From assembly GCA_947396885.1 (NCBI GenBank), contig OX377201.1:63524983-63588982 (forward strand): a stretch of 64,000 bases of DNA, written 5' to 3'. Position 1 is the first letter of the stretch. Each line of letters starts with the position of its first letter. Position numbers and translations under genes: made by a program. Under the pieces are notes generated by a model. That model had not been told where the DNA came from. It was given only the letters and a program-made list of their open reading frames with translations, and did no database searches. Below are positions 63,701-64,000 of this stretch, piece after piece. Origin of the DNA: Heligmosomoides polygyrus polygyrus. Its lineage: Eukaryota > Nematoda > Chromadorea > Rhabditida > Heligmosomidae.

Positions 63701-64000
63701 TGTTAACTGCTAAAGCGGACTTATGTGCTCTCTCTACATCAGGGAGTGAAATTGCACCGTGTAAAATTTCAAGCCTTAAATATTAACAGTAAAAAAGCCA
63801 AGTAAGTTTCACCGCGGCGTGGTGATCCTCGATATGATTAGATATCGGTCTATGATCGTATTCGAAATTCTGGGGTTTCTCGAGAAATCAATTATTTTCT
63901 ACCTGAGGCAGACCACTTATACACTGCTGGACATAATGAAAGATCCACTCGAAAATATAATTTTTTTCAAAACCTGCAAAGGCCTCGTGAGTATCGTTTA
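63701..64000. other. Stretch with no recognisable gene
   Basis: AT-rich, no long frame or repeat seen. Confidence 0.4.

Overview
The window looks like a repeat-dense stretch of a nuclear genome from a parasitic nematode. A strongylid (clade V) origin is my inference. It rests on the mobile-element set: RTE and CR1/Jockey-like LINEs with nematode-type protein signatures, a BEL/Pao element carrying a phlebovirus-type envelope as in C. elegans Cer7, Tc1, mariner and hAT-type elements, and tRNA-derived repeats. There are no operons, ribosome binding sites or other bacterial features. GTG-initiated reading frames are meaningless here and were ignored.

Layout. Positions 1-1055 hold a poly(C)-bounded inverted repeat and a 112-113 bp hairpin-bearing tandem array. 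Positions 1950-2400 are the tail of a dead LINE on the minus strand. Positions 2479-15005 are one LTR-retrotransposon locus in tandem form (LTR-internal-LTR-internal-LTR, period exactly 5281 bp) on the minus strand. It has 1965-bp LTRs and encodes only Gag plus an aspartic protease, and the gag start codon lies inside the LTR. Positions 17.6-25.3 kb hold inverted copies of a composite repeat, a 2.1-kb hAT-like non-autonomous element with perfect 8-bp target duplication, several minisatellites, and a decayed mariner sitting in a repeat whose empty counterpart is also in the window. Positions 26.4-27.6 kb are a long foldback. Candidate exons of an unrecognised host gene lie at 30.7-31.6 kb. A complete but broken BEL/Pao retrovirus-like element (LTRs, tRNA-Gly primer site, gag, protease, RT, RNase H, integrase, envelope) occupies 32,193-41,456 on the minus strand.

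From 42.5 kb on the window is a graveyard of nested elements: a 5'-truncated LINE (42.6-44.6 kb), an RTE tail (44.65-45.24 kb), miniature elements and two more foldbacks (46.3-48 kb and 50.4-51.3 kb), an RTE endonuclease remnant (49.3-50.2 kb) and Ty3-type integrase and gag scraps (51.4-52.9 kb). A CR1-like LINE (about 52.95-60.98 kb) is split by a 3.65-kb terminal-inverted-repeat element, which itself contains a rearranged Tc1 that was hit by another LINE. The end holds a Ty3-type RNase H fragment and an RTE reverse transcriptase split by a second hAT-like element (62,583-63,482).

Taken together, insertion order can be read directly at several sites because target-site duplications survive and reading frames rejoin across them. 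The least conventional structures are the gag-protease-only LTR element with its coding LTR, the three foldbacks whose arms both carry convergent tRNA-like A/B-box modules, and the inverted duplication inside the LINE reverse transcriptase. Almost nothing in the window is a confident host gene. Coordinates of degraded elements are approximate unless a target duplication is quoted. No similarity searches were run; family names rest on recognised motifs.
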